This document shows positions 7,766-15,143 of a DNA stretch of 64,000 nt, one piece after another. The DNA lies in contig JAGYKR010000010.1 of assembly GCA_018401375.1 (NCBI GenBank), forward strand, positions 25,073 through 89,072, read 5' to 3'. Under the pieces are notes generated by a model. The model was given only the letters and a program-made list of their open reading frames with translations. It was not told the origin of the DNA and ran no database searches. Position 1 is the first letter of the stretch. Each line of letters opens with the position of its first letter. Position numbers and translations under genes: made by a program. The DNA comes from Ilumatobacteraceae bacterium (GTDB lineage: Bacteria > Actinomycetota > Acidimicrobiia > Acidimicrobiales > Ilumatobacteraceae).

Positions 7766-9316
7766 ATGGACCGATCAGATTGCCCCCCTGCCCGGACTCG
7801 AGCATCCGGTCCCCATACGGGAACATTGACCTCGCTCAGCGCTGGCCAACCGATCCCATTCGGTGGGGATCGTGTCGCTTACGTAGATGAGGACTTAGCA
7901 GCGCAGTTTGTTCCGGGGGATCGCCTCGTCGTCGTGCAAAGCACCGGGGGATTACTGCGGATTCCCGAGGACCAATCCACCCTGGTGGATCAGGCTGTGG
8001 AAACGGCACTGCAGGCATTTTCTGACCTGCAGAACTGTTCCGCCGCACAGGTCACTGCTTTTTTTGAGGCCTTTGCGGCGGCGCTGGAAACCCCCGAGGT
8101 CATCGCACAGATTCGTGCTGCAAACGAGGCGGATCTCGTGGCTGCTCGGCAACGTCAGCGCTCCACCACACGACTCGCGTTCACCGATTCCATGCATCAA
8201 CAGATGATCGAGGGTTTGCGGATCTGGAAAGAGGCGGTAGTCGATAACGGATCTCCAGTACAGACCCAGTCCCATCAGGGTTGGATCGTGGAGAGTCATC
8301 GGGCTCCGCTCGGGGTGGTGGGGTTCGTATTTGAAGGCCGCCCAAACGTGTTCGCTGATGCGGTCGGCGTGTTGCGCACCGGCAACACCGTGGTATTTCG
8401 GATTGGATCCGACGCCCTCGGCACGGCGCGGGCCCTCATGGAACACGCCGTACAACCGAGCCTGCGTTCGGCTGGCTTGCCGCAAGGATCGGCTGTGCTT
8501 GTGGATTCGGTGGAACGCTCCAGCGGGCTTGCGCTGTTCAGCGATTCACGGCTCAGCCTTGCAGTGGCGCGAGGATCTGGGGAAGCGGTTGCCCAACTCG
8601 GGGCAGTAGCCCGCCAGAGCGGAGTGCCGGTCAGCCTCCACGGCACCGGTGGGGCGTGGATGCTCGCCTCCGCCAATAGCGATCCCGATCGGCTTTACGC
8701 GAGCCTCGTGAACTCGCTGGATCGAAAGGTGTGTAACACCACCAACGTGGTGTGCCTCACCCGAGATACCGCACCAGCGCTGATGCCGGTGGTGCTCAGC
8801 GCGCTCACTGAGGCTGCGGCCGGGCTCGGCGAGTCCCCACGTCTGCATCTCACTGCGGCCGCTGCAGATCTGGTGGATCCGGAAGTGTTTACGAAACTCG
8901 TGGAGATCCAACGGGCTGAGGGTCCAGTTACCGAATCGCTCGCAACGGTCATCGCTGAAGAAGACCTCGCTCAGGAGTGGGAATGGGAACGCTCACCAGA
9001 GATTTCTGTGGCCGTGGTGGAAGATCTTGATCACGCAGTGAGGCTTTTCAATCGGTATAGCCCACAGTTCGTGATCTCCATGATCTCTGATGACCCGAGT
9101 GACCATGATCTCGTCTATCGCACCGCTAACGCACCCTTTGTCGGTGACGGGTTCACCCGTTGGGTAGATGGCCAGTATGCGCTGTTGACCCCCGAACTCG
9201 GCCTGTCCAACTGGGAGGGTGGTCGTCTGCTGGGCCGCAGCGCGATCCTCTCAGGTGACAGTGTGCATACGGTCCGATTGCGGGCCCGCATCTCCACCCC
9301 GGATCTCCGGCGCTGA
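7766..9316 (+). CDS. ProA-like glutamate-5-semialdehyde dehydrogenase / aldehyde dehydrogenase
   Basis: The protein aligns by motif with gamma-glutamyl phosphate reductase: RAPLGVVGFVFEGRPNVFADA (compare the family's IYEARPNV), a cofactor segment GNTVVFRIGSDAL, VARGSGEAV, and the catalytic cysteine in RKVCNTTNVV. It then has EWEWERSPEISVAVVEDLDHAV and a C-terminal ELGLSNWEGGRLLG. At up to 516 residues it is longer than typical ProA (about 420), with an extra N-terminal stretch (about 90 residues) containing PGDRLVVVQSTGGLLRIP. The start is uncertain: ATG 7766, or TTG 7826 in the same frame. No proB lies nearby, so a role in proline synthesis is only one possibility. The next gene overlaps its stop as TGATG, implying co-translation. 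Confidence 0.75.
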   Translation: MDRSDCPPARTRASGPHTGTLTSLSAGQPIPFGGDRVAYVDEDLAAQFVPGDRLVVVQSTGGLLRIPEDQSTLVDQAVETALQAFSDLQNCSAAQVTAFFEAFAAALETPEVIAQIRAANEADLVAARQRQRSTTRLAFTDSMHQQMIEGLRIWKEAVVDNGSPVQTQSHQGWIVESHRAPLGVVGFVFEGRPNVFADAVGVLRTGNTVVFRIGSDALGTARALMEHAVQPSLRSAGLPQGSAVLVDSVERSSGLALFSDSRLSLAVARGSGEAVAQLGAVARQSGVPVSLHGTGGAWMLASANSDPDRLYASLVNSLDRKVCNTTNVVCLTRDTAPALMPVVLSALTEAAAGLGESPRLHLTAAAADLVDPEVFTKLVEIQRAEGPVTESLATVIAEEDLAQEWEWERSPEISVAVVEDLDHAVRLFNRYSPQFVISMISDDPSDHDLVYRTANAPFVGDGFTRWVDGQYALLTPELGLSNWEGGRLLGRSAILSGDSVHTVRLRARISTPDLRR

Positions 9317-10161
9317 TGTCGATGTTCCCTCCCCCCACCACCCCGGCTGTCGGATGGCACCGTGACCCGAACGGGTCAGCGGAAATGAAATATTTCGATG
9401 GCTATCGCTGGGCAGATGACCCTGCGGTCGCGGACCACGCCGATCCATCCGCAGAGGTCGTGCAGATCCCGGTCAGGTCTGGAGTTCTGGCTGTTGTGGT
9501 CTTGTTGTTGTCCCTGCTATTGAGCGGGCTCGGTCTTGTCTTCGCCCTCGAACTCGGGGCTGGGGATGCTGTGGGTCTCGGCATCGCAATGGTATTCGCC
9601 TACCTCCCGGTGGTGGGCTTTGCAATTATCTCGGCGCGGACCTGGGGATCTGGTGACCTGCTCGGAGATCTCGGATTGCGATCGCGCTGGGTGGATCTCG
9701 GTTGGGGTCCATTGATCTGGTTGGCGGCGATCGCCGTACAGATCCTGATCGGTGGGCTGATAGTGGCTCTTGATGTGCCCACGGTGTCTAACACCGAAGG
9801 CATGTCAGAGTTGAGTGGTCGGACCGCCGAAATCGGAGTCTTGATTTTTGCTGCGGTGGTGATGGCACCGATCGTGGAAGAACTCGTGTTTCGGGGATTG
9901 TTGTTGCGATCGTTGGCTCGGGTGATGCGCGCCCCGTGGGCGATTCTGATTCAAGCCTTCTTGTTCGGGTTGTTACATCTGAATCCGGAGGCGGGGATCG
10001 CCAATCTCGGTTTAGTGGTGATCTTGACCGGGGTCGGGGCGGTGTTTGGAACTGCTGCCCATCGCCTCGGCCGGATCGCACCGACCATCATTGCGCACGC
10101 AATCTTTAATGGCGTGGTCCTGGCATTGGTGCTGAGCGGAGTCCTCGACGATCTCGTTTGA
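9316..10161 (+). CDS. CPBP-family intramembrane metalloprotease with N-terminal DUF2510 domain
   Basis: The 281-residue protein begins with a cytosolic DUF2510-type motif (GWHRDPNGSAEMKYFDGYRW, residues about 13-32), common at the N-terminus of actinobacterial membrane proteins. Several membrane spans follow. The CPBP (Abi) motifs are present: EELVFRGLLLR near residue 187, FLFGLLHLN, and HAIFNGVVL, which supply the glutamates, histidines and asparagine expected to bind the metal. Members cleave substrates within the membrane; bacterial roles vary and are mostly unknown. The start ATG overlaps the stop of the ProA-like gene (TGATG). The last codons and stop lie inside a 15-nt tandem repeat. 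Confidence 0.88.
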   Translation: MSMFPPPTTPAVGWHRDPNGSAEMKYFDGYRWADDPAVADHADPSAEVVQIPVRSGVLAVVVLLLSLLLSGLGLVFALELGAGDAVGLGIAMVFAYLPVVGFAIISARTWGSGDLLGDLGLRSRWVDLGWGPLIWLAAIAVQILIGGLIVALDVPTVSNTEGMSELSGRTAEIGVLIFAAVVMAPIVEELVFRGLLLRSLARVMRAPWAILIQAFLFGLLHLNPEAGIANLGLVVILTGVGAVFGTAAHRLGRIAPTIIAHAIFNGVVLALVLSGVLDDLV

Positions 10162-10195
10162 TCACCTCTCGTTTGATCACCTCTCGTTTGATCAC
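10153..10195. repeat. 15-nt tandem repeat (about 2.9 copies) at a convergent gene junction
   Basis: The unit CTCGTTTGATCACCT occurs at 10153-10167 and 10168-10182, with a 13-nt third copy at 10183-10195. The first copy encodes the C-terminus and stop (TGA 10159-10161) of the CPBP gene. TGATCA is palindromic and therefore gives a TGA on both strands. Confidence 0.95.
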
Positions 10196-10212
10196 GGGGG
10201 CGAGCAGTCGGA

Positions 10213-11079
10213 TCAGGCCTGAGCAGGAACCTGCTGGTTGTCGATCAGGCGGACCCCATCCACCCAGACCGCAGCGATCACCAGACTGTGATGACCCGAC
10301 CGATGATCTTCACGGGTGATGAAAGTGGTGGGATCAACCAGGTCCAGATATTCGACCGTGGCCAGAGGTTCTGCCTCGATGAGAGCCAACGCTTCGGATT
10401 TAATCTCGGACCAAGGACGATCACTGTCGCTGAGACCGGCGATCGCAACATTGAGTGCAGCGGGCACACAGGTGGCCGCGGCTCGAGCCTCAGGACTGAG
10501 GCGGCGATTCCGGCTCGACATCGCAAGCCCATCGGGTTCGCGTACCGTCGGGACCCCATAGATCTCCACACCGAGATCCAGATCGGTCACCATCTGTGAG
10601 ATCAACGCGAGTTGTTGAGCGTCCTTGCGCCCGAAGATCGCTACATCAGGGCGCACTGCGTTGAAGAGTTTCGTGACCACCGTGGCCACCCCAGTGAAAT
10701 GGCCTGGCCGATGAGCCCCTTCAAAACCCTCAGCGATTGCGCCGGGCACCACTCGGGTATCGAACCCCACCGGATACATCGATTCCGCAGTCGGGAAGTA
10801 GATCGCATCCACCTCATGTCGGGCGCAGATATCGAGGTCCTCAGATGCGGGGCGCGGATAACTCTGGAAGTCTTCCGCCCGATCGAATTGCATCGGGTTC
10901 ACGAAGATCGTGACCACCACGAGATCTGCGTGATGTCGGGCTTCTTGGATCACAACCTCATGCCCACGATGTAGCGCACCCATCGTGGGCACCACCGCGA
11001 TCCGCTGCCCTGCACGGGAGCGCTCGAGAGACCAGACCCGCATCGCAGTCGGAGAGTCAAAGATGTGGGGAGAGGGCAT
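10213..11079 (-). CDS. panC: Pantothenate synthetase
   Basis: The enzyme joins pantoate and beta-alanine with ATP to make pantothenate, the precursor of coenzyme A. The 288-residue length and motifs are standard: VVPTMGALHRGHE (with the HxGH-type nucleotide-binding motif), TIFVNPMQFDRAEDFQSYPR, GHFTGVATVVTKLFN, FGRKDAQQ and the KMSKS-like loop MSSRNRRLSP. The start ATG is 11077-11079. It stands alone, convergent with the CPBP gene and following the P1 peptidase gene on the same strand. coaBC, a later step in CoA synthesis, is at 58.5 kb; panB and panD are not in the window. Confidence 0.96.
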   Translation of the reverse strand: MPSPHIFDSPTAMRVWSLERSRAGQRIAVVPTMGALHRGHEVVIQEARHHADLVVVTIFVNPMQFDRAEDFQSYPRPASEDLDICARHEVDAIYFPTAESMYPVGFDTRVVPGAIAEGFEGAHRPGHFTGVATVVTKLFNAVRPDVAIFGRKDAQQLALISQMVTDLDLGVEIYGVPTVREPDGLAMSSRNRRLSPEARAAATCVPAALNVAIAGLSDSDRPWSEIKSEALALIEAEPLATVEYLDLVDPTTFITREDHRSGHHSLVIAAVWVDGVRLIDNQQVPAQA

Positions 11080-11121
11080 GTCAGGGCATCAATAAAAGTG
11101 GTGACTGGTGGAGCAATGACG

Positions 11122-12225
11122 CTAGCGGTGAGGTTCGTGGGCAGCGAAAACTCCGGGGGCGCAGTGCCGGTAGCTCGGGGGTCCGGCCGGGTCGCTGTGG
11201 TGCTGCACTGCACTCACAAGAGCGTCGGTACACGCCTCAGCAAAGCAGTTTGCCCCGGCTTCAAGGAGTGCGTTCAAGAGGCCGGGTCTGCTGTGGGTGG
11301 CCCCATAGCGATCCCGATCCGCATCGGTGTTGAGCGGATCAGGCAGAGGCATCAGGCGATGCTCACCGGTGGCGAGAGCAAAAATGGTGTCACCATCAAA
11401 CATTGAATGTGCTGGTCTCACCGCACGGGCCAAACCGTCATGTCCGACCGAGGCCAACTTTGTTGCTTCCGCCACGGTCAGGTCCGCCGATGTCGCGATC
11501 ACGCCGATCACCGTATTTAACGGCCCGGGCTCATTCCCGGGCTTGTTCGGTGTGACAGGTGTCCGAGGTGCGAGACGAGCTTCTTCAAGGGCGGCGATCT
11601 CGGCGGCCGTTGCCGGGTGAAGATCGGCGGTACCCGGTACCCATGGAAGTCCGGACCCAGGATCGATCGCTGATCCTGAGGAGTTCAGGACCACGAGTGC
11701 TCCCACCCAGATGTCACCCACCTGCTGGCTTGCTGATCCGACACCGCCTTGGAGACCGCCGCTGAGCGCCCCGGTTCCGGCGCCACGCGTGCCGTGGCAT
11801 TCAACGAATGGCCCAGCGGATTCCGCAGCGGCACGACCGTCGGCAGGGGTTGGCCATGCAGTGAACTCCCCGCCACGGCCGAGATCAAAGATCACTGCGG
11901 CGGGAACTACCGGCACTACTTCTGTGGGACCACGACCGAGATCCACCCCGAGTCCGTGCTCACGACACCATTCCATGACACCGTGGGCGGCCCCGAGACC
12001 AAATGCGCTCCCACCGCTTAAACAGATCGCATGGATTCGTTCCACCAAGGTGGTGGGACTCAGGGCATCGATCTCTCTTGTGCCGGGCCCACCGCCTCGG
12101 ACATCCACTCCGGCGACTGCACCGGCCTTCGCAAGCACAACAGTGACACCGGTTCGTGATCCAGGCCCCGTGCATGTGTGATGTCCAACCTCAATACCCG
12201 CAACGTCGGTGATGGCCCCAGACAT
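11122..12225 (-). CDS. P1-family (DmpA-type) peptidase / aminopeptidase-esterase
   Basis: Family motifs are AGIEVGHHTCTGPGSRTG, VAGVDVRGGGPGTRE, the glycine-rich CLSGGSAFGLGAAHGVM and, later, the region VLNSSGSAID that contains the residue pair where members self-cleave to expose an N-terminal nucleophile. P1 peptidases are Ntn hydrolases acting on N-terminal residues of peptides, amides or esters. The C-terminus includes GVIATSADLTVAEATKLASVGHDGLARA, with ARPAHSMFDGDTIFALATG. Start ATG at 12223-12225 shares its A with the upstream carboxylesterase stop (TGATG), which fits tight coupling; an in-frame ATG at 12243 is an alternative. Substrate unknown. Confidence 0.88.
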   Translation of the reverse strand: MSGAITDVAGIEVGHHTCTGPGSRTGVTVVLAKAGAVAGVDVRGGGPGTREIDALSPTTLVERIHAICLSGGSAFGLGAAHGVMEWCREHGLGVDLGRGPTEVVPVVPAAVIFDLGRGGEFTAWPTPADGRAAAESAGPFVECHGTRGAGTGALSGGLQGGVGSASQQVGDIWVGALVVLNSSGSAIDPGSGLPWVPGTADLHPATAAEIAALEEARLAPRTPVTPNKPGNEPGPLNTVIGVIATSADLTVAEATKLASVGHDGLARAVRPAHSMFDGDTIFALATGEHRLMPLPDPLNTDADRDRYGATHSRPGLLNALLEAGANCFAEACTDALVSAVQHHSDPAGPPSYRHCAPGVFAAHEPHR

Positions 12226-13745
12226 CAGGCGATGTTGTCCCACAGTTCGCGGATTTCTGGTTCGGGATCACGCAGGGTCTGAGATACCGGCCCGTCCGCA
12301 TCCTCGATGTTGACCCCCGTAGGGATCCCACCAATTTGGAGGGTGGTGCGGTCCTGAGGGTCGTAGTGATCCCAACCCGGGTCACCGCTACTGGCGAACC
12401 GAATCAGACGTCCGGAGAGTTCCGCGGCCACGCCGAGGTGTTGGGGATGTTCCCCGATGAACATCGGAACTCCCGGTCGATCAAGGTTAGAAAAGGCGTA
12501 AGGAATATCGAGGCCGTGACATGACCCGAGCAGCCCGTCAAAAGCCGCAGAGGGGTGGCAGAACCAGTAGGACCACACCGGTCCGGAGGTTTTGGCCTCT
12601 GCTAAACGGCGAGCGGTGACCCGGAAAGTTTCGTCGGTTTGTAAAGCGGAGAGGAGTTGCGCATTGGTGGCACCGACACGATGGGTGCGATAGGTCGCAA
12701 GAGCCTCAGAGCTCTGGTGGCCGAAGCGTCGATCGAACTGTTCTCGCAGATCATCCTCGGTGAGAGTTGCGGCCGCAGGATCAAAAGCAGTGAACAGATG
12801 CATCTCATCACGGTTGGTTCCGATGACGAGGGGACGCGCATCTTCAGCAATCGCTGCCAGTGCGTCCTGCGGCTCCGGTCCTGGCAATACCGCACCCCCT
12901 GCGGTTGGCGAGAACGCTGTCAATGCATCGGAACGATGTGCCTCAATCTCCGCTTGGACACTCAATAACTCGGCTGTGGTGAGCGATGCGGGATCGCTGG
13001 GAGACACATCACGGAAGCGGGCCTCGGCCTCACGGGAACGTTCCAGCGAGCGGATTTGTGTGATCGAGGGACTCATCGCCCAAAAGCGGTGAGCGAGGCC
13101 GGTGGTGCGGGTGGCGGCTGCGAGGCTGAGCACACTTGTTCCGCCTGCGGATTCACCAAAGACGGTCACTTGATCCGGGTTGCCTCCAAAAGCCTCAACA
13201 TTGCGCTGCACCCAGTCCAGCACTGCGAGTTGGTCAGCGAGACCAAGATCGGCCTCGCCGAGAAACCCGAATGCGCCGAGCCGGTAGTTACAGGTGATGA
13301 CTACGAGATCGCCGAGACCAGCCAGATTGGACCCGTGATACCAGGGCATGGCGCCGCCGCCATTGATGAACGCACCCCCATGGATCCAAACCAGTACCGG
13401 GCGGGGACGTCCCCGATGGTCCGGTGTGAACAGGTTCAGATGGAGACATTCCTCGTCCACCTCGAGTGAGGTGGCCCCGAGAAGACGTTCCAAGGTGCCC
13501 GGGTTTTGGGGGCATTGGGCGCGGTATTCGGTGGCATCAAATCCTCCACGCAGCGGCTCTGAGCGGGAACTGCGGGTGGTTTGGCGCGCCAGATTGGTGA
13601 TCGCTTCGGGGGTCCGGAATCGATCGGCGGTGGCATAGGGAATCCCTTTAAACACCAACGTCTCCAACGGGGAATTCGCGCTCGGTCCTTGGCTGAGCCC
13701 GGTGATCTGCCCGATCGGGGTAGGGATTGTGCGCAGTTCAGACAT
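12225..13745 (-). CDS. Type-B carboxylesterase (alpha/beta hydrolase)
   Basis: The 506-residue protein has the type-B carboxylesterase signatures: LVWIHGGAFINGGG (oxyanion hole), VTVFGESAGGTSVLSLAAA (nucleophilic serine), and a histidine region at GSCHGLDIPYAF. EECLHLNLFTP is the second family signature. It should hydrolyse carboxylic esters. There is no signal peptide, so it is probably cytoplasmic. It is translated just ahead of the P1 peptidase, whose family also has esterase activity; the pair may act on related substrates, but that is inference. It faces the acyltransferase gene divergently. The start ATG has a weak context, and a TAACAT hexamer lies about 35 nt upstream. Confidence 0.9.
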   Translation of the reverse strand: MSELRTIPTPIGQITGLSQGPSANSPLETLVFKGIPYATADRFRTPEAITNLARQTTRSSRSEPLRGGFDATEYRAQCPQNPGTLERLLGATSLEVDEECLHLNLFTPDHRGRPRPVLVWIHGGAFINGGGAMPWYHGSNLAGLGDLVVITCNYRLGAFGFLGEADLGLADQLAVLDWVQRNVEAFGGNPDQVTVFGESAGGTSVLSLAAATRTTGLAHRFWAMSPSITQIRSLERSREAEARFRDVSPSDPASLTTAELLSVQAEIEAHRSDALTAFSPTAGGAVLPGPEPQDALAAIAEDARPLVIGTNRDEMHLFTAFDPAAATLTEDDLREQFDRRFGHQSSEALATYRTHRVGATNAQLLSALQTDETFRVTARRLAEAKTSGPVWSYWFCHPSAAFDGLLGSCHGLDIPYAFSNLDRPGVPMFIGEHPQHLGVAAELSGRLIRFASSGDPGWDHYDPQDRTTLQIGGIPTGVNIEDADGPVSQTLRDPEPEIRELWDNIA

Positions 13746-13868
13746 GGAGTGCTGCCGTCACTGCTGAACCATCGAGCGATGTTATGGGCCGCTGAGGGGT
13801 AACAGGTTGGGGATTGCCGCGTGTGAACTGGTTTCGCTGTGGTTGCGGGTGCGCCATATGCCCCACGG

Positions 13869-13874
13869 TAGTGT
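13869..13874 (+). promoter_or_regulatory. -10 element of hexapeptide acyltransferase gene
   Basis: TAGTGT ends 8 nt before GTG 13883 and 11 nt before ATG 13886. The element argues for one of these starts rather than the ATG at 13814. Confidence 0.4.
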
Positions 13875-13882
13875 CCGCATTC

Positions 13883-14533
13883 GTGATGCATCGTCCCCTT
13901 CCGGATCATCGCCTCATCACCCGGGTCCGAGGTGCGGCCACCCGAATGCTCGGCGAGTTCGTCCAATGGGTGTGGGCGCGCTCGGTGGAGGCCGCAGCGA
14001 TCGGCCCGGCCACCCGTCGGGGTCAACGCTTCGGTGCGTTCGGTGAACGCAGCGTGATCTGTTTTCCTCACAACACGATCATGAACGAGCGCTACATCCG
14101 GATCGGAAGCGGCACCATGATTGGTCCCGGTGTCACCTTGTCGGCGGGCATGGTGCCGGGCCAAGAGTGCATGTTTGATCCGGTCGTTGAAATTGGCGAT
14201 CGGTGCCTAATCGGCAAGGGCAGTGGAATCGTCGGCCATCTCAGCATCCAAATCGGAGACGATGTGTGGACCGGACATCACGTGTACATCACTGACCAGA
14301 ATCACGGGTACGAGGATCCGAACCTGCCGATCTCTGAACAAACTCAACCGGAGCGACCGGTCACAATCGGTAACGGGTCATGGATCGGTCACGGCTCAGT
14401 GATTTTGCCCGGCGCCACCATCGGCGAACATGTGGTGATCGGCGCAAACAGCGTGGTCACGGGAACAATCCCGTCCTTCAGCGTGGCGGTAGGTTCACCG
14501 GCGAAGGTCATCAGAACCATCGAGGCGCTGTGA
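13883..14533 (+). CDS. Hexapeptide-repeat acyltransferase (left-handed beta helix)
   Basis: The protein of about 216 residues shows the imperfect hexapeptide pattern of LbH acyltransferases: YIRIGSGTMIGPGVTLS, VVEIGDRCLIGKGSGIVGHL, IQIGDDVWTGHHVYITDQNH, VTIGNGSWIGHGSVILPGA and IGEHVVIGANSVVTGTIPS. The HxxN/DxNH-type loop (ITDQNHGYEDP) resembles the acetyl-CoA-dependent O-acetyltransferases of the maltose/WbbJ group. The C-terminus GSPAKVIR is typical. It probably acetylates a sugar or glycan in the cytoplasm. Start GTG 13883 (or ATG 13886) is chosen from the upstream -10 element. The stop codon is inside the first unit of a 17-nt tandem repeat. Confidence 0.85.
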   Translation: MMHRPLPDHRLITRVRGAATRMLGEFVQWVWARSVEAAAIGPATRRGQRFGAFGERSVICFPHNTIMNERYIRIGSGTMIGPGVTLSAGMVPGQECMFDPVVEIGDRCLIGKGSGIVGHLSIQIGDDVWTGHHVYITDQNHGYEDPNLPISEQTQPERPVTIGNGSWIGHGSVILPGATIGEHVVIGANSVVTGTIPSFSVAVGSPAKVIRTIEAL

Positions 14534-14599
14534 TCATAGGTCCGGAGGGATCATAGGTCCAGAAGGATCACAGGTCCGGAGGGATCACAGGTCCCGAGG
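14532..14599. repeat. 17-nt tandem repeat, four copies, at a convergent gene junction
   Basis: Four contiguous 17-nt units with consensus GATCAYAGGTCCGGAGG lie at 14532-14548, 14549-14565, 14566-14582 and 14583-14599. Together they hold the stop codons of both convergent genes. Unit length is not a multiple of three. Confidence 0.97.
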
Positions 14600-15100
14600 C
14601 GGAGCGCAGGAACCCATCTCATTGTCGTTGGCGAAGACGGTGAGCCTTTCGCTGACCGGGATGCCTCCTGTTTCCGCTTCTCGGAACACTTCATTGGATC
14701 CGTTGCGGACCTCGCTCGCATAATCCCGGCGGTTGCCAATGTAGAGCCGATACTCCTCGGCCCATAGCGGCACGATCGCTTGAGCCTTCTCCGAGGTCAG
14801 GGTGCCTGCGAGGACCTGATCCAGCATGGTTTCCAAGATGTCGGTGCTGCGATCGATGAGGTCACCTCGTTCAGCGAGCATTGCTCGGTCGTTCGGATCG
14901 ATGCGTCGGAAATCTGCGAGGGCCTCACGACGCTCGTTGGCCTCGGCGCAAATCGATTCAGCCCGTTCAATCCAAACGGGCTCATCAACCCTGTTGATCG
15001 CATCTTTGGAAGCGAAGAACAAAGCCCAGGTCCAAAAGATCACGAAGGTGATGAGGGCGACTGCGATCAGCAGGCCGGGAATGGTGATCCGACGACTCAC
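14585..15100 (-). CDS. Hypothetical single-span membrane protein
   Basis: The 171-residue protein has an N-terminal membrane segment (about residues 8-30, ITIPGLLIAVALITFVIFW) followed by a charged, mostly helical extracytoplasmic region with many arginines and glutamates and two cysteines (ESICAEANERRE near residue 51 and GSCAPP at the C-terminus) that could form a disulfide. I do not recognise a family. GTG 15098-15100 is preceded by TAACGT with a 7-nt gap, supporting a leaderless start. The last five codons fall inside the 17-nt repeat. It is divergent from the ABC exporter genes. Confidence 0.7.
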   Translation of the reverse strand: MSRRITIPGLLIAVALITFVIFWTWALFFASKDAINRVDEPVWIERAESICAEANERREALADFRRIDPNDRAMLAERGDLIDRSTDILETMLDQVLAGTLTSEKAQAIVPLWAEEYRLYIGNRRDYASEVRNGSNEVFREAETGGIPVSERLTVFANDNEMGSCAPPRDL

Positions 15101-15107
15101 ATATCCG

Positions 15108-15113
15108 ACGTTA
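15108..15113 (-). promoter_or_regulatory. -10 element of the small membrane protein gene (leaderless)
   Basis: TAACGT on the minus strand ends 7 nt before GTG 15098-15100. A near-consensus TAGACA on the plus strand (15131-15136) stands 7 nt before the GTG of the divergent ABC gene. Confidence 0.45.
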
Positions 15114-15143
15114 GGGGCCAGATCGCCTGATAGACACTTTCTT

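Noticed and set aside
10153..14599. Insertion-sequence or transposon ends at the tandem repeats
   Set aside because: No transposase, no inverted ends and no target duplication; the arrays are simple short tandems.
14826..15143. Long N-terminal extension of the first ABC gene
   Set aside because: It is antisense to the divergent membrane protein gene and has no ABC features; GTG 15144 gives a normal exporter start.
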